From: Gammaproteobacteria bacterium
Lineage (GTDB): Bacteria > Pseudomonadota > Gammaproteobacteria > Pseudomonadales > Halieaceae
Direction: 5' to 3'
Assembly: GCA_018222695.1 (NCBI GenBank)
Contig: JAAEZV010000114.1
Location: forward strand, 1 to 5,859
DNA length: 5,859 nt
Shown: piece after piece, positions 5,500-5,859 of the stretch
How the letters are laid out: every line of letters begins with the position of its first letter
Position numbering within the stretch: the first letter of the stretch is position 1
Notes under the pieces: generated by a model
Told to the model about the DNA's origin: nothing
Seen by the model: only the letters and a program-made list of their open reading frames with translations
The model's database searches: none
Translations under genes and position numbers: made by a program

Positions 5500-5859
5500 A
5501 TGGGCGCGCACCCGGCGATCCGCCCCGCCGCCTTCATCCGCTACAAATTTCTCAACTCGCTCTTCCTCGGGCTGTCTGTCGGCGCGGTGTTTGTGCTGTA
5601 CACGCCACTGTCACCGGCGGTGTTCTCCGCAGGCGGCATCGGACTCGCGTTGGGTACCCTGATAGTCGCCACCCAGTACCGAAGGATTCTGGCACCGAGC
5701 TGGTTTTTTCGGCTGTCGCTCGGGGTGGAGCTGGTTACGCTCAGTGGCGTGGCGGCAGTGCTCCTTCTCCCTCTGGAGCTCCCACTCGCGCTATTCGTTT
5801 ACCTCGGCTATCAGGTGACCTTCTCGCTAGGCAATTACCTGGTGCGCTGCGAGACCCTG
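5500..5859 (+). CDS. Multi-pass inner-membrane protein of unknown function in the B12 operon (3' end cut by window)
   Basis: ATG at 5500, two bases after the btuR stop, opens a frame that stays open to the right edge (120 codons). A GTGGA at 5486-5490 is the only weak ribosome-binding site, so initiation probably relies on coupling to btuR. The first 15 residues are basic and cytoplasmic-looking. Four hydrophobic helices follow at about 16-35, 38-59, 69-90 and 92-115, separated by short turns, with QYRR (59-62) in the loop after the second. The short connectors and pairing resemble the first helices of a major-facilitator-type carrier, and the opening RYKFLNSLFLG and GNYLVR stretches recall a family of uncharacterised membrane proteins I cannot name with certainty. 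No BtuC signature is visible. Operon position suggests a role in corrinoid movement or handling at the inner membrane, which is an inference. Confidence 0.85.
   Translation, partial: MGAHPAIRPAAFIRYKFLNSLFLGLSVGAVFVLYTPLSPAVFSAGGIGLALGTLIVATQYRRILAPSWFFRLSLGVELVTLSGVAAVLLLPLELPLALFVYLGYQVTFSLGNYLVRCETL

Overview
The window looks like chromosomal DNA from a Gram-negative gammaproteobacterium. The evidence is a TonB-dependent outer-membrane receptor with a TonB box, a DAHP synthase that aligns almost without gaps to Escherichia coli AroG, and a cobalamin adenosyltransferase of the E. coli BtuR type. The moderately high GC and the gene set would fit a marine lineage such as Halieaceae/Cellvibrionales, but this placement is an inference from recalled protein similarity. 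There is no sign of a mobile element, CRISPR array, tRNA, rRNA or clear intrinsic terminator.

The left half (1-2546) is read on the minus strand. In order of transcription it holds a DUF501 protein (2546-2016), a class I DAHP synthase of the shikimate pathway (1960-899), and the first 298 codons of an exported, helical protein that runs off the left edge (894-1). The last may be the periplasmic part of an MscS-type channel. Gaps of 55 and 4 bases suggest one transcription unit, but nothing shows that the three products work together.

The right half (about 2570 onwards) is read on the plus strand and is a vitamin B12 uptake and activation unit. A candidate promoter (2572-2600) leads into a cobalamin riboswitch (2608-2729). 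A structured leader of about 140 bases follows, then a BtuB-like outer-membrane receptor (2870-4888), the BtuR/CobO adenosyltransferase (4898-5497), and the first 120 codons of a multi-pass membrane protein (from 5500, cut by the right edge). The spacings of 9 and 2 bases indicate a tightly coupled operon. The likely logic is that low cobalamin opens expression, BtuB brings corrinoid across the outer membrane, BtuR makes the adenosyl form, and the third protein acts in the inner membrane. No BtuC, BtuD or BtuF gene is visible here, so the third protein is a candidate for the missing inner-membrane step.

The most interesting part is the leader between riboswitch and receptor. A possible L5-L13 kissing pair places the riboswitch-controlled hairpin on a start codon (2766) that is not in frame with btuB and opens a 21-codon reading frame. 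That frame stops inside the 5' arm of a second hairpin, which could mask the btuB ribosome-binding site. This suggests a two-stage, translation-coupled B12 switch. It is a hypothesis drawn from base pairing seen by eye.
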